This document shows positions 9,435 to 18,149 of a DNA stretch of 64,000 nucleotides, piece by piece. How positions within the stretch are numbered: position 1 is the stretch's first letter; each line of letters opens with the position of its first letter. The translations under genes and the position numbers were made by a program. Source of the DNA: Deltaproteobacteria bacterium (GTDB lineage Bacteria > JADJOY01); the NCBI GenBank assembly GCA_016713535.1, contig JADJOY010000009.1, positions 259,501 through 323,500 on the forward strand. Direction: 5' to 3'. The notes under the pieces were generated by a model, which was not told where the DNA came from, did no database searches, and saw nothing but the letters and a program-made list of their open reading frames with translations.

Positions 9435-10157
9435 GCACCGTCGGCGGCGAGCGCGGCGCGGGCCAGCCGCGGGTCAGCGCGATCGTCGCGGCACGCAACG
9501 AGGCCGGTACGATCGAGGCGGTGGTGCGTGGCACGCTCGCGGCGCTGCCGGCCGCGAGCGAGGTACTGGTGGTGGACGACGGCTCCGCCGACGCCACGGC
9601 GGAGCTCGCCGAGCGCGCGGGCGCGCGGGTGATCCGGCGCGCCGTGGATGGGCCGCACGGCAAGGGGCTCGCGCTCCCGCGCCGGCATCGCCGCCGCGCG
9701 CGGCGAGGTGGCGGTCTTCCTCGACGCGGACGGCCAGGATCCGCCCGAGGACATCGCGCTGCTGCTCGCGGCGCTGGCGCCGGACGTCGACCTGGTCAAC
9801 GGATCCAAGTTCACCGGAACCTGCTTGCCGGGCGCGATCAGCCCCTTGAACCGTCTCGGCAATCGCTCCATGAGCGCGCTCGCGAACGTGCTCTTCGGGC
9901 TCGCGATCACCGACTCCCAGTCGGGCTTCCGCGCCATCCGTCTCGAGCGGCTGCGCGCCCTCAGGCTCGAGGCGCGCGAATACGAGATCGAGACCGAGGT
10001 GCTGCTCGGCGGCGCGCTCGCCGGGTGGCGGATGGTCGAGGTGCCGGTCACCCGCGACCGCCGCGGCGCGGGGCGCTCGGGCTTCAAGCGGATCCGCAAC
10101 GGCCTCCGGATCCTCGCCCTCATCCTCGCGACCCGTGTGCGAAGCTTCGCGCGATGA
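9431..10157 (+). CDS. GT2 glycosyltransferase, polyprenyl-phosphate type (frameshifted)
   Basis: About 241 residues once one frameshift is repaired. It begins with a GTG overlapping the cls stop (GTGA). The first part reads VSAIVAARNEAGTIEAVVRG and VLVVDDGSADAT; near 9675-9678 an extra C in a CTCCCGC run moves the reading to another frame, which continues AGIAAARGEVAVFLDADGQ with the DADG metal site, then SQSGFRAI and the amphipathic tail of DPM1- and GtrB-like enzymes. Such proteins load glucose or mannose onto polyprenyl phosphate. The break is a single base and both halves are well conserved, so a sequencing error is more likely than decay. It ends with an ATGA overlap into the next gene. 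Confidence 0.75.
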
Positions 10158-10796
10158 ACGAGACCATCGTCGCGCTCACCGACTACGTGCTGGTGCTCGA
10201 GTGCGCGGCGTTCGCCGTCGCGCTCGTACGCACCCGCTCGGCGTCGCTCGAGCGCGCTGTGGCTCGCGTTCTTCGGCGCCACGGCGTGCGCGGCCTTCCT
10301 CGGCGGGACGGTGCACGGCTTCTTCCCGAGCGAGACCAGCCGCGTCGGTGCGGCGCTCTGGACCGCGACGATGCTCGCGATCGGCGTGACCGGCTGGTCG
10401 ACTCTCGGGCTCGCTGCGGCGATCGGGCTCGACCCGCGGCTCGCGCGGGTGGTGATCCGTGTCGGGCTGGTCGAGCTCGCGGCATACGCCGTCGCGCTCT
10501 TCGCCGTCACCCAGGCCTACTGGCTGGCGCTCGCGCAATACGCGCCGTTCGGGGCGTTCTGGCTCGCGATGCTCGCGCGCGAGTATGCACGCCGCCGCGA
10601 TCGCGCCACCCTGCTCGGGCTCGTCGGCCTCAGCCTCAGCTTCGTGGCGGCGGCGATCCAGTTCTTCCGCATCGCGCTGACCTCGATCCGCCTCGACCAC
10701 AACAGCCTCTACCACCTCGTGCAGATGATCGGGCTCGCGCTGCTGTTTGCGTTCGCCCGCGCGCGCCTCGCGAGCGCTCCCGCGGGGAGGACCTGA
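10154..10796 (+). CDS. Multi-pass membrane protein, DUF6962-like (frameshifted)
   Basis: About 213 residues after repair of one +1 frameshift near 10250. It starts MNETIVALTDYVLVLECAAF, then in the shifted frame continues LWLAFFGATACAAFLGGTVHGFFP and four to five further hydrophobic helices, with DHNSLYHLVQMIGLALL near the end. The LTDY start, the GGxxHGF element and the late H-N-x-L-Y-H motif recall a family of seven-helix bacterial membrane proteins of unknown function (DUF6962 is my best guess). Its start overlaps the preceding gene and its stop is two bases from the next ATG, so it is translated with them. Function unknown. Confidence 0.55.
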
Positions 10797-10797
10797 G

Positions 10798-11931
10798 ATG
10801 CGCTTCGTCGTCACCACCGCTCCCGGTCTCGAAGGGTTGCTCGCGGAGGAGCTCGGCGAGCTCGGCGCGGCGCCTCTCGAGACCGCCCCGGGCGCTGCGA
10901 TCTTCGAGGGTGAGTGGAGCGCGGCGGCGCGGGTGCTGGTGCGCTCGCGGATCGCGTCGCGGGTGCTGGTTTCGATCCGGCGCTTCTCGGCGCGCAGCGA
11001 GGCGATCCTCTACGACCAGACGCGCCGCATCCCGTGGGACGAGTACCTGCGGCCGGGCCTCACGATCGCGGTGTTCACCCACGGCTCGACCGGCGGTGCA
11101 GGCACCACCGGCTACCCGATCCACTTCGCCGCGCTCAAGATCAAGGACGCGCTCTGCGACGAGATGCGAAAGCGCACCGGCGCGCGCCCGGACGTCGACC
11201 GCGCCCGGCCCGACGTGCGCATCGAGGCGCTCTTCGCGGGACGCCGCGCCGAGCTCTCGATCGACCTCACCGGCGAGCCCCTCCACCGTCGCGGCTGGCG
11301 GCTCGCCGGCGGCGAGGCGCCGCTGCGCGAGAACCGGGCCGCGGCGCTGGTGCGGCTCGCGGCGCCGAGCGAGGGACGGCTCTTCGCCGATCCGTTCTGC
11401 GGCAGCGGCACGATCGCCATCGAAGCGGCCCTGGTCGCGACCCGGCGCGCTCCCGGGCTCGGCCGGCCGGTGTCGAGCTTCGCCTGCGCCACGCTCTTTC
11501 CCGACTCGCGGGCGGCGCTCGAAGCCGAGCTCGCGAGCGCGGCCGGAGAGGTGCTTCCCACGCCGCTCTTCGCCGTGCGCGCCACCGACCTCGCCGCGGA
11601 AGCGATCGCCGACGCACGCGCGAACGCGGCCCGCGCCGGCGTGGCCGACGCCATCGACTTCGCGGTCGGCGACGCTCGCGAGTGCGAGCTGCCGGGCGCG
11701 GTGATCGCCACCAACCCGCCGTACGGAGAGCGCCTCGCGAACCTGGCCGACGCCACCGCGCTGCTCTCGGCGTTCACCCGCCAGCTCAAGCACCACGCCA
11801 AAGGAGCGCGGCTCGCGCTGGTGGTGCCCGAAGGACCGCTCGAGAAGAGTGTGGGGCTCAAGCCGAAGCGCAAGCTCGGCTTCGCCAATGGCCCGATTCC
11901 GTCGCGGATGCTGGTGTTCGAGCTGTACTGA
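10798..11931 (+). CDS. RlmL/TrmN-like RNA guanine-N2 methyltransferase
   Basis: A 377-residue class I SAM methyltransferase acting on RNA. The N-terminal MRFVVTTAPGLEGLLAEEL and the region to about residue 170 form the THUMP RNA-binding part. The catalytic domain has the SAM loop DPFCGSGTIAIEAAL (about 199-213) and the N6/N2-adenine/guanine signature TNPPYGERL (about 303-311). This fits enzymes making m2G2445 in 23S rRNA or m2G in tRNA; which of the two is unclear. The start has a GGGGAGG site eight bases upstream. It closes the operon begun by cls; a GC hairpin immediately follows the stop. Confidence 0.85.
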   Translation: MRFVVTTAPGLEGLLAEELGELGAAPLETAPGAAIFEGEWSAAARVLVRSRIASRVLVSIRRFSARSEAILYDQTRRIPWDEYLRPGLTIAVFTHGSTGGAGTTGYPIHFAALKIKDALCDEMRKRTGARPDVDRARPDVRIEALFAGRRAELSIDLTGEPLHRRGWRLAGGEAPLRENRAAALVRLAAPSEGRLFADPFCGSGTIAIEAALVATRRAPGLGRPVSSFACATLFPDSRAALEAELASAAGEVLPTPLFAVRATDLAAEAIADARANAARAGVADAIDFAVGDARECELPGAVIATNPPYGERLANLADATALLSAFTRQLKHHAKGARLALVVPEGPLEKSVGLKPKRKLGFANGPIPSRMLVFELY

Positions 11932-11936
11932 GCTTT

Positions 11937-12141
11937 CGGGGGGCTGTTCCAGCCCCCCGCCCGCCGGGAGTGAATCCCGGCGGGTCCCACCCCCGAGGCA
12001 CTCGCTTCGCTCGTGGCGTCGCGCTGCGGCTGTGAATCGTTCCTCTGGGTTGCTCCCGGAAGCCGTGGCGGTCCGACGACGGGGGATGGAACCCCCGTCG
12101 CTACGATGGTCTTCGTAGCGCGGGGGGCTCCGTCCCCCCGC
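11937..12141. repeat. Cluster of intergenic palindromes (REP-like), possible terminator
   Basis: Five inverted repeats in about 200 bases. GGGGGGCT/AGCCCCCC at 11937-11957 starts six bases after the methyltransferase stop and could end transcription, though it lacks a T-run. CCCGCCGGGA/TCCCGGCGGG spans 11960-11984. GACGGGGG/CCCCCGTC spans 12078-12099, CGCTACGA/TCGTAGCG spans 12099-12120 and GCGGGGGG/CCCCCCGC spans 12120-12141, the last three laid end to end. Near copies occur at 27519 and 63208, so this is a dispersed family. Confidence 0.7.
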
Positions 12142-12203
12142 GGCGCGAGCCGGCCGAGTGGCCATGCGCTCGAGCACGTTCCAGCCCCGTGGCACTCGCT
12201 TCG

Positions 12204-14006
12204 CTACCGGAGGGGGTGTGGATGGCGCACCCACAGGCCGCCCAGAAAGAGACCGTCGAGCCCGCTCGCGAGGAACGTGCGGACGGCGTCCGCGGCGCTC
12301 GCGACGATCGGCTCGCCGTGGAGGTTGAAGCTGGTGTTGACGAGGGTGCCGAGCCCGGTGCGCCGGCGGAACGCGCCCAGCAGGTCGTGAAGCAGCGGCG
12401 CGCTCGCCCCGCTCACGAGCTGGACGCGCGCGCTGCCGTCGACATGGACCGCCGCCGGGCAGCGCTGGCGGAACCAGGGCGTGGTGTCGACGGCGACGGT
12501 CATGAAACGCGCCGTGGAGCGCAGTCGCTCGAGCCCGACGTAGCAGTGCTCGGCGTCTTCGGCGAGCGTGGCGGGAGCGAACGGCATGTGCGGTGGGCGC
12601 GCCAGCCCCCGTGACACGTGCGTCACGAGCCGTAACGCGCGCGGGTCGAAGAGCACCGAACGCTGGCCGAGGGCGCGCGGACCGAGCTCGAGCCGCCCGT
12701 CAGCGACGCCCACCACGCCGCCGCCGGCGAGGAGCTCGGCGGCCTCCTCGACAGCGCGCTCGCGCTCGCCGGTCACGGTGCGGAGCTCGCTGCGCTCGAC
12801 GGCGTGGCGCGCCTCCGCGGCGCCGATCGCCGGCCCCCACGCCACCGAGTCGAAGGCGGGCGGATCGCCCGCCGCGCCGGCGGAGTCGCGCGCCGGAGGC
12901 GCGGCCCGCGCCAGCGCCGCGCCCAGGGCGAGCCCGTCGTCGCCCATCGCCGGGCACACGTCCACCGAGACCACGCCGGGGAGGGCGGCGAGCCGCGCTC
13001 CCAGACGCACGTTCGCGAACAGCCCGCCGGCGCACGCGAGCCGCGTCCCGGCCCGCTCCTCACCGCCCGCGTGGTCGAGAGCCGCGCGGGCGAACCGCAC
13101 CACGGCCTCCTCGACCCGATCCTGCAGCGCGCGAGCGACGTCGGCGTGGGGGGCGCCCGCGAGCTCCTTGCGGAGCGTGCCGAAGAGCGCCTTGCGATCG
13201 ACGTCGAACGGCGCGGTCGGCCCGACGGTGGCGCCACCGAGCCGGATCACGCGCGCGAACGCCTCGCGGCAGCGCTCGGGATCTCCGCTCGCCGCGAGCG
13301 CGGTGACCTGGCCCTCGTCGCCTTCGGCGAAGTCGAGCTGCTCGGCCACCGCGCCGTACACGAGTCCCAGGCTCCGCTCCCAGGGGACGGCCAGGAAGCG
13401 CCGCAGGCGGGGCGAGCCGTCGCGCTCGCGGAACACCAGCGCCGCAGCGCCCGAGAGGCCGTCGCCGTAGCCGTCGAGCGTCAGAACGAGCTCGCGGGGA
13501 CGATCGCCAGCGGGCGCGTCGCCGGCGTCGCTCGCGCGCGCGAAGCCCGCCGCGGCTACCGCGGCGAGGGCGTGCGCGGTGTGGTGCTCGACGGCGTGGA
13601 GCGGGCGTCCGTCGAGGTCGAGCTCGGCGAGGCGCCGCGCGAGCAGCATGCGGCTGGTGCGCTCCTCGACCTCGCGGAGCCCCGGCCGCGCCGCCACCTC
13701 GTTCTCGAAGCTCGCGTGCAGGCGCGCCGCCCACTGGCTCGGCCCGCCACCTTCGTCGCCGGCGCGGTACTGCTCGTCGAAGAAGCGCACCACCGAGCGC
13801 CCCCACAGCGAGGCGTAGGCGACGTGGGCCACGTCCCCGGCCGCGACGCCAGCGTCGCGCAGCACCCACTCGATCGAGCGGCGCGGGAAACCGCGCTCGC
13901 GTTTGCGGCGGGTGAGCCGCTCCTCGCTCACCGCGGCGAGGACGCGGCGGCCGTCGAGCAGCACGGCGCCCGCGCCGTGGCCGTCGCCGATGCCGAGGAC
14001 GATCAC
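12204..14006 (-). CDS. Carbamoyltransferase (NodU/TobZ/CmcH family)
   Basis: A 600-residue enzyme of the family that transfers a carbamoyl group from carbamoyl phosphate, through carbamoyl-adenylate, to a hydroxyl of a sugar or secondary metabolite. The N-terminal Kae1-like ASKHA domain has MIVLGIGDGHGAGAVLL, the metal-binding EHHTAHALAA near residue 142, and MGDDGLALGAALA. The C-terminal carbamoyl-transfer domain has GRLELGPRALGQRSVLFDPR, MPFAPATL and VNTSFNLHGEPIV. The length is typical. The start is a GTG. It stands alone between a repeat cluster and a divergent exported-protein gene, so its substrate is not shown by context; the nearby polysaccharide genes are a possibility only. Confidence 0.9.
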   Translation of the reverse strand: MIVLGIGDGHGAGAVLLDGRRVLAAVSEERLTRRKRERGFPRRSIEWVLRDAGVAAGDVAHVAYASLWGRSVVRFFDEQYRAGDEGGGPSQWAARLHASFENEVAARPGLREVEERTSRMLLARRLAELDLDGRPLHAVEHHTAHALAAVAAAGFARASDAGDAPAGDRPRELVLTLDGYGDGLSGAAALVFRERDGSPRLRRFLAVPWERSLGLVYGAVAEQLDFAEGDEGQVTALAASGDPERCREAFARVIRLGGATVGPTAPFDVDRKALFGTLRKELAGAPHADVARALQDRVEEAVVRFARAALDHAGGEERAGTRLACAGGLFANVRLGARLAALPGVVSVDVCPAMGDDGLALGAALARAAPPARDSAGAAGDPPAFDSVAWGPAIGAAEARHAVERSELRTVTGERERAVEEAAELLAGGGVVGVADGRLELGPRALGQRSVLFDPRALRLVTHVSRGLARPPHMPFAPATLAEDAEHCYVGLERLRSTARFMTVAVDTTPWFRQRCPAAVHVDGSARVQLVSGASAPLLHDLLGAFRRRTGLGTLVNTSFNLHGEPIVASAADAVRTFLASGLDGLFLGGLWVRHPHPLR

Positions 14007-14161
14007 CGCGTGCGCCCCCGCCGTGAGCCGCTCCGGGCTCGAACGGGCGTGTCTCGTAAGGCCGCTCCTGCGATGGACGACGGCCGTGTCGCCCGGTAGC
14101 TTGCAGCACTTTCCCGGCCCTGGGGCGAGACCGCTCGAGGGCGCGGCCGAGGAGCGCAGGT

Positions 14162-15385
14162 ATGAGGTCGTTGCATCGTCGCTCGCTGTGGCTCGTGCCT
14201 GTGGTGATCGCGCTCGGCGGCGCCGATACCTGCTCGCTGCCCTCGCCCACCAACCACCAGATCCCGAGCGGCCAGGGCTACACCGACGTCTCGCCGCACC
14301 AGATCGTGCGCACCTCGGCGAACGTGATCTACACCGTGACGCCCACCTGCTCCGACTACCCGGAGTGCCCGAACAACTCGATCCGCGTCTACAAGGGCAA
14401 CCAGGCTGGCACGCCCACGGCCTTCGTCGAGGTCGACGCCGCGCACGCGCCCGGCGGCGGCGTGGGCCAGCCCGCGGTCGCGATCGACGGCACCAACAAG
14501 ATCCACGTGATCTGGAACAAGCGCACCGGCTCGATGCGCTACGCGACCTTCGATACCGCCACCGATCTGTGGAGCGCGACCGAGAGCCTCGGCACCTCCG
14601 GGTGGACCGACTTCGGTCAGGGCGAGGAGGGGACCGCCATCGCGATCGACGCCTCGGGCACGCCGCACGCCGTGTGGAGCACGCGCACCGGCCCCAACAG
14701 CCGGCTGCGCCTCAAGTACGCGCGTCGCCTCGGCGGAGGGTGGGAGACGGCGGTCGACGTCGCCGACGTCGTCGACTGCAACCCGGCGTCGGACTACTGC
14801 AACGCCTGGCATCCCACACTCGCGTTCACGCCCACGGGGGAGCTCCTCTTGGCGTGGCTCAACGGCACCTACGACTACGTGACCGACGGCCGCATCCGCA
14901 TCCGCAAGCGCACCGTGACCGGCACATGGCAGGCGTCGGTGGCGCTCGCCGCCGACGCCATGACGGGTATCGACCAGGGGCCGTCGATGATCGTAGGCAC
15001 CGACGGCGTCGCGCACATCACGTTCTGCGACACCCAGAACCGAATCCGCTACTGGTACAACGACGGCAGCGGCTGGAAGGGTGACAAGCAGCCGGCCTCG
15101 CAGCAGACCCACAACCCGGCGCTGGCGATCGATCTCACCAATACCGTCTACATCTACGGCCACGGCACACCGCAGGGCGGTCTCGGCGGTCACGGCAACA
15201 ACATGTACTACTTCTCGAAGCCGTCCGGCGGGTCGTGGAGCGCGTGGACGCTCTACGCCAGCGGCTCGATCGACAGCTCGGCGTCGACGCGCTGGTCGCA
15301 GTTCTTCCACTACCACCCCGAGAACCTCGACATCCTCTACTGGGCCGACGCCTACCCGAACTACCTGCTGGTCGGCGTGAACTGA
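14162..15385 (+). CDS. Exported beta-propeller-like protein of unknown function
   Basis: A 407-residue protein with a clear signal peptide (RRSLWLVPVVIALGGADTCS). The mature part shows repeated elements of the form AIDGTNKIHVIW, AIDASGTPHAVWSTRTG, LAFTPTGELLLAWLNG, IVGTDGVAHITFCD and AIDLTNTVYIYGHG, with aromatic residues every 50-60 residues, the usual look of a six-bladed sialidase-like or BNR-type propeller. No catalytic residues of sialidases are evident. Four cysteines near the start (PTCSDYPECPN, DCNPASDYCN) could form disulfides. The ATG follows GAGCGCAGG. It is divergent from the carbamoyltransferase and convergent with the type III PKS. Confidence 0.6.
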   Translation: MRSLHRRSLWLVPVVIALGGADTCSLPSPTNHQIPSGQGYTDVSPHQIVRTSANVIYTVTPTCSDYPECPNNSIRVYKGNQAGTPTAFVEVDAAHAPGGGVGQPAVAIDGTNKIHVIWNKRTGSMRYATFDTATDLWSATESLGTSGWTDFGQGEEGTAIAIDASGTPHAVWSTRTGPNSRLRLKYARRLGGGWETAVDVADVVDCNPASDYCNAWHPTLAFTPTGELLLAWLNGTYDYVTDGRIRIRKRTVTGTWQASVALAADAMTGIDQGPSMIVGTDGVAHITFCDTQNRIRYWYNDGSGWKGDKQPASQQTHNPALAIDLTNTVYIYGHGTPQGGLGGHGNNMYYFSKPSGGSWSAWTLYASGSIDSSASTRWSQFFHYHPENLDILYWADAYPNYLLVGVN

Positions 15386-15389
15386 ACCT

Positions 15390-15457
15390 GGGCGGGGTCC
15401 CGCCCGCCCCACACTCCCGCGATCGGATCCGGTCGGAGGGGCGCGCGTCGCGCGCCC
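15390..15457. terminator. Possible bidirectional terminator hairpins
   Basis: Between two convergent genes lie GGGCGGG/CCCGCCC (about 15390-15406) and a nearly perfect GGGCGCGC/GCGCGCCC stem (15439-15457). There is no T-run on either side, so termination is only suggested by position. Confidence 0.35.
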
Positions 15458-15546
15458 GGCGATACGCGATTTCGTTGCATCGCCGGTTCCGTCGATCCCT
15501 GCAGCGGCGCCGATGTTCAGGCTGGCGGGCGCCGCCCCGGGCCGCT

Positions 15547-16704
15547 CTACGCCGCGCGGCTCAGGTGGAAGCGCTCGGCCACGACCCCGGGCCCGAACGC
15601 GTAGGCCTCCGCCTCGCCTGTGCCGGACGGGTCGTCGAGCCACCGCGAGACGATGTAGAGGATCGTCCCCGACGACATGTTCCCGTGCTGCGTGAGCACG
15701 TCGAAGCTGTAGCGCAGCGAGTCCGCCGAGCCGCCGCGCCCCGCGGCGAACGCCTCGAGGATCGTCTTGCCGCCCGCGTGCACCAGGTCCTGCACCTCGC
15801 CGAGCGGCGGCAGGGTTCGCGCGATCTCGTCACGCCCCAGGAACCGCTCGATGGCGCCGGGCAGCTCGGGGCTCAGGTCCATCTCGAAGCCGGTGTCGCC
15901 GATCCGCCAGCCCATGAGCGCGCCGGTGTCGGGCACGCGCTGCGAGGCGAACCCGCCGAGCGCCGCGCGCGCACCGTCGCGCCACTCCTCGCCGCCGATC
16001 AGCGCCGCCGCCGCGCCATCCGCGAAGATCGTGCACGAGAGCAGGTTGTCGATGCGATCGCTGAAGTTGAAGTGGAGCGACGAGAGCTCGTTCGCGATCA
16101 CCAGCACCAGCGCGTCGGAGCGGGTGAGCGCGAACGAGTGCGCGACGTGCAGCGCATTGGCGGCGGCGTGGCAGCCCATGTAGCCGACGTGGACGCGGCC
16201 CACCCCCGACGAGAGCCCGAGCCCGTCGATCACCGCCAGATCCCACCCCGGCGCCATGAAGCCGGTGCAGCACGACGTCACCACGTGGGTGATGCGTCCC
16301 GCCACGCCGTGGCGCTCGACCAGCGGCCGCGCGGCGCCGAGCGCCTGCAGCGGCGCCAGCTCCGCGAAGAGCTGCATCCGTTCCTGGGTGGACGGCTGTG
16401 TGCCCGGCTCGCGGTAGAGCCGCGCGTCCGCGTCACGACCGAAGTCGGGCAGGGACATGTAGCGATTGGCGATCCCGCTGCGGCGAAACAGGGTCTCGAG
16501 CAGCCGCCTGGTACGGCGATCGGGCCGCCACTGCCGCACCACCCCATCGAGCAGGTCGAGCTGAGGGTAAGCGTGCGCGGGCGTGAACGGATGCACGTCC
16601 ACCAGCGACGACGTTCGGGGGCGGGACGACGCAACCACGGGCACCTGGGGCTTCCTCGCGCTCTGCGCGCCTTGCTTCGGAGCGAGCGCGCCAGGCTCGA
16701 TCAT
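15547..16704 (-). CDS. Type III polyketide synthase (chalcone synthase-like)
   Basis: A 385-residue homodimeric-type PKS that would condense an acyl-CoA starter with malonyl-CoA units to give pyrones, resorcinols or phloroglucinols. The catalytic triad is visible: Cys146 in VTSCCTGFMAPG, His309 in LVHAGGKTIL and Asn342 in GNMSSGTILY, plus the interface motif GYMGCHAAANAL and the ADGAAAALIG strand. The GNMSS motif separates it from KAS III. No tailoring methyltransferase or oxidase is adjacent. It is divergent from the ECF sigma gene, whose start is 121 bases away, so both may share regulation. Bacterial relatives make alkylresorcinols or alkylpyrones that can be oxidised to quinones; a redox role here is inference. 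Confidence 0.88.
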   Translation of the reverse strand: MIEPGALAPKQGAQSARKPQVPVVASSRPRTSSLVDVHPFTPAHAYPQLDLLDGVVRQWRPDRRTRRLLETLFRRSGIANRYMSLPDFGRDADARLYREPGTQPSTQERMQLFAELAPLQALGAARPLVERHGVAGRITHVVTSCCTGFMAPGWDLAVIDGLGLSSGVGRVHVGYMGCHAAANALHVAHSFALTRSDALVLVIANELSSLHFNFSDRIDNLLSCTIFADGAAAALIGGEEWRDGARAALGGFASQRVPDTGALMGWRIGDTGFEMDLSPELPGAIERFLGRDEIARTLPPLGEVQDLVHAGGKTILEAFAAGRGGSADSLRYSFDVLTQHGNMSSGTILYIVSRWLDDPSGTGEAEAYAFGPGVVAERFHLSRAA

Positions 16705-16825
16705 CCCGGAACCGAACCGCCGCGGACGACGCTACGCATGTGGCATTCGTACGGGCCGGCCGGATGGTTCGAGGTGGTGGTGCTTGTGGTATGAACCGAA
16801 CCTCCCGTCGCGTACCCACGAATAC
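16705..16825. promoter_or_regulatory. Divergent control region with repeated GAACCGAACC
   Basis: The gap between the type III PKS and the ECF sigma gene carries the decamer GAACCGAACC twice in direct orientation (16709-16718 and 16793-16802), and CCTCGAACC on the opposite strand near 16766-16774. GGAACC-like elements are common ECF -35 boxes, so these could be sigma-factor sites for autoregulation. The second copy is so near the ATG at 16826 that the ATG at 16856 would then be the real start. No -10 element could be assigned. Confidence 0.35.
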
Positions 16826-17398
16826 ATGCCGAGAACGGTTCCCCGGCCATCCGCCATGGCCGACCCGCCCGACGAGGAGCTGCTCGCGCGCGTCGCGAGC
16901 GCGGAGCGCGATGCGCTACGGCTGCTCTACGAGCGGTACGCGCAACGAGTGTTCGCCAGTGCGATCAAGCACACCACCGACCCCGAGATCGCTTCGGACA
17001 TCGTCCAGGACGTGTTCCTGGCGGTGTGGATCGGCGCCAAGGGCTTCCGCCCCGAGCGCGGCACCGGCGAGCAGTGGCTGTTCGCGATCACCCGTAACAA
17101 GGTCCAGGATCACTGGCGTCGACTGGGCCGCCTCGGCGCGGCGCTCGTCGAGGCGGCGGACGTGGTGCCCACCGAGCACACCCCCGACGGCCCCGATGGC
17201 CTCGCCCGCCGCCAGGCCGCGGCCCGCGCGCTCGCGGCCCTCAACCCGGAGCAACGCAAGCTGGTGGAGCTCGTGTACCTGAAGGATCTGCGTTTCCAGG
17301 AAGCCGCGCGCGTGCTCGGCATTCCCCTCGGGACCGTGAAGTCGCGGATCCACGTGGCGCTCGCGGCGATGCGCGAAGCGCTGGAGGCGAGCCGGTGA
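16826..17398 (+). CDS. ECF RNA polymerase sigma factor (RpoE-like, ChrR-paired)
   Basis: About 190 residues from the ATG at 16826; an ATG at 16856 (180 residues) is equally possible and fits the usual short lead before LLARVASAERDALRLLYERY. Region 2 has DIVQDVFLAVW for -10 recognition and core binding. Region 4 has the helix-turn-helix QEAARVLGIPLGTVKSRIHVAL for -35 recognition. The next gene starts with a GTGA overlap and encodes a ChrR-type anti-sigma, so this is the sigma half of a photooxidative or electrophile-stress pair of the ECF11 kind. It heads a collinear run of cytochrome genes to 27517, which makes it the obvious candidate regulator of that cluster. Confidence 0.88.
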   Translation: MPRTVPRPSAMADPPDEELLARVASAERDALRLLYERYAQRVFASAIKHTTDPEIASDIVQDVFLAVWIGAKGFRPERGTGEQWLFAITRNKVQDHWRRLGRLGAALVEAADVVPTEHTPDGPDGLARRQAAARALAALNPEQRKLVELVYLKDLRFQEAARVLGIPLGTVKSRIHVALAAMREALEASR

Positions 17399-18144
17399 CG
17401 TTGCCTCACGCCGAGCGGGTTCGTGAGCCCTCACATCATCCGCCCCGCGAGCGGTTGCTCCGGTTCGCGCGCGGCGAGGCGTGGCGAACCGAGCGCATCG
17501 TCATGGAAGCCCATCTCTTCCACTGCGACGCGTGCGCCGGAATCGTGGCGAACGAGCGTGTGCCGTTCGACGACGGCTTCCGCACCGGCGTCGTGAAGGC
17601 ACCGGGATCCGCGGTGGGCGTCGCCCGCGCCGCGACTGCGCCCGCCTTCGACCTGGTTTGGCGCAAGGTGGAGGCGCGAGCGCGAGTCCGGTGGCCGCGC
17701 GAGGCCGCAGTGCTACCTCCCTCCGTGCTCGCCGAGCTCGAACCGGCCGAGCGCTGGAGCTGGACGCCGCTCTGGCCGAGCGGAACGCGCTTCACGGTCC
17801 TCGCCCGCGAGCCGGCCGCGGGCACCGAGCTCTACCTGGTGTACTACGGCAAGGCGAGTGCTTTCCCGCGTCACCACCACCTCCAGCCCGAGGACAACGT
17901 GATCCTCGCCGGGGGCTACAAGAGTGGGGTGGTGCCGGCCGACGGGAGCGCGGATGATCAGGTCCTCACGGGCGACTGGGTGCTGGGCGTTCCCGGTACG
18001 AGCCACTCGCCACGAACCGGTCCCGAGGAAGAGTGCTGGTGCCTGAGCCAGGTGTTCGTCGGCGGATCCAAGCTCGAAACCTTCCACGGGAAGTTCCAGG
18101 CCTGGCTCGACGCCTGGGAAGCGCGTCGCGAGCGGCTCCGTTGA
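17395..18144 (+). CDS. ChrR-like zinc/cupin anti-sigma factor
   Basis: A 249-residue two-domain regulator. The N-terminal zinc anti-sigma motif is H40-x3-C44-x2-C47 in EAHLFHCDACAG; it should hold the cognate sigma inactive. The C-terminal cupin has PRHHHLQPEDNVILAGGY (His160-162 and Glu166) and GTSHSPRTG (His204), the metal-ligand pattern of ChrR, where this domain is needed for response to singlet oxygen. The linker between the domains is longer than in Rhodobacter ChrR. It overlaps the sigma gene (GTGA) and ends six bases or less before the first cytochrome gene. What signal it senses here is unknown; a redox signal from the electron conduit would be logical. Confidence 0.82.
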   Translation: MTLPHAERVREPSHHPPRERLLRFARGEAWRTERIVMEAHLFHCDACAGIVANERVPFDDGFRTGVVKAPGSAVGVARAATAPAFDLVWRKVEARARVRWPREAAVLPPSVLAELEPAERWSWTPLWPSGTRFTVLAREPAAGTELYLVYYGKASAFPRHHHLQPEDNVILAGGYKSGVVPADGSADDQVLTGDWVLGVPGTSHSPRTGPEEECWCLSQVFVGGSKLETFHGKFQAWLDAWEARRERLR

Positions 18145-18149
18145 CCCCC

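Noticed and set aside
7976-11704. A 1242-codon open frame across the cls operon
   Set aside because: It is out of frame with cls and the methyltransferase and is Arg/Ala/Gly-rich shadow sequence; only the short part at 9431-9680 is real (start of the GT2 gene).
15547-16704. KAS III (FabH) as identity of the condensing enzyme
   Set aside because: The C-terminal GNMSS motif, the SCTG Cys context and the GCHAAANAL interface are those of type III PKS.
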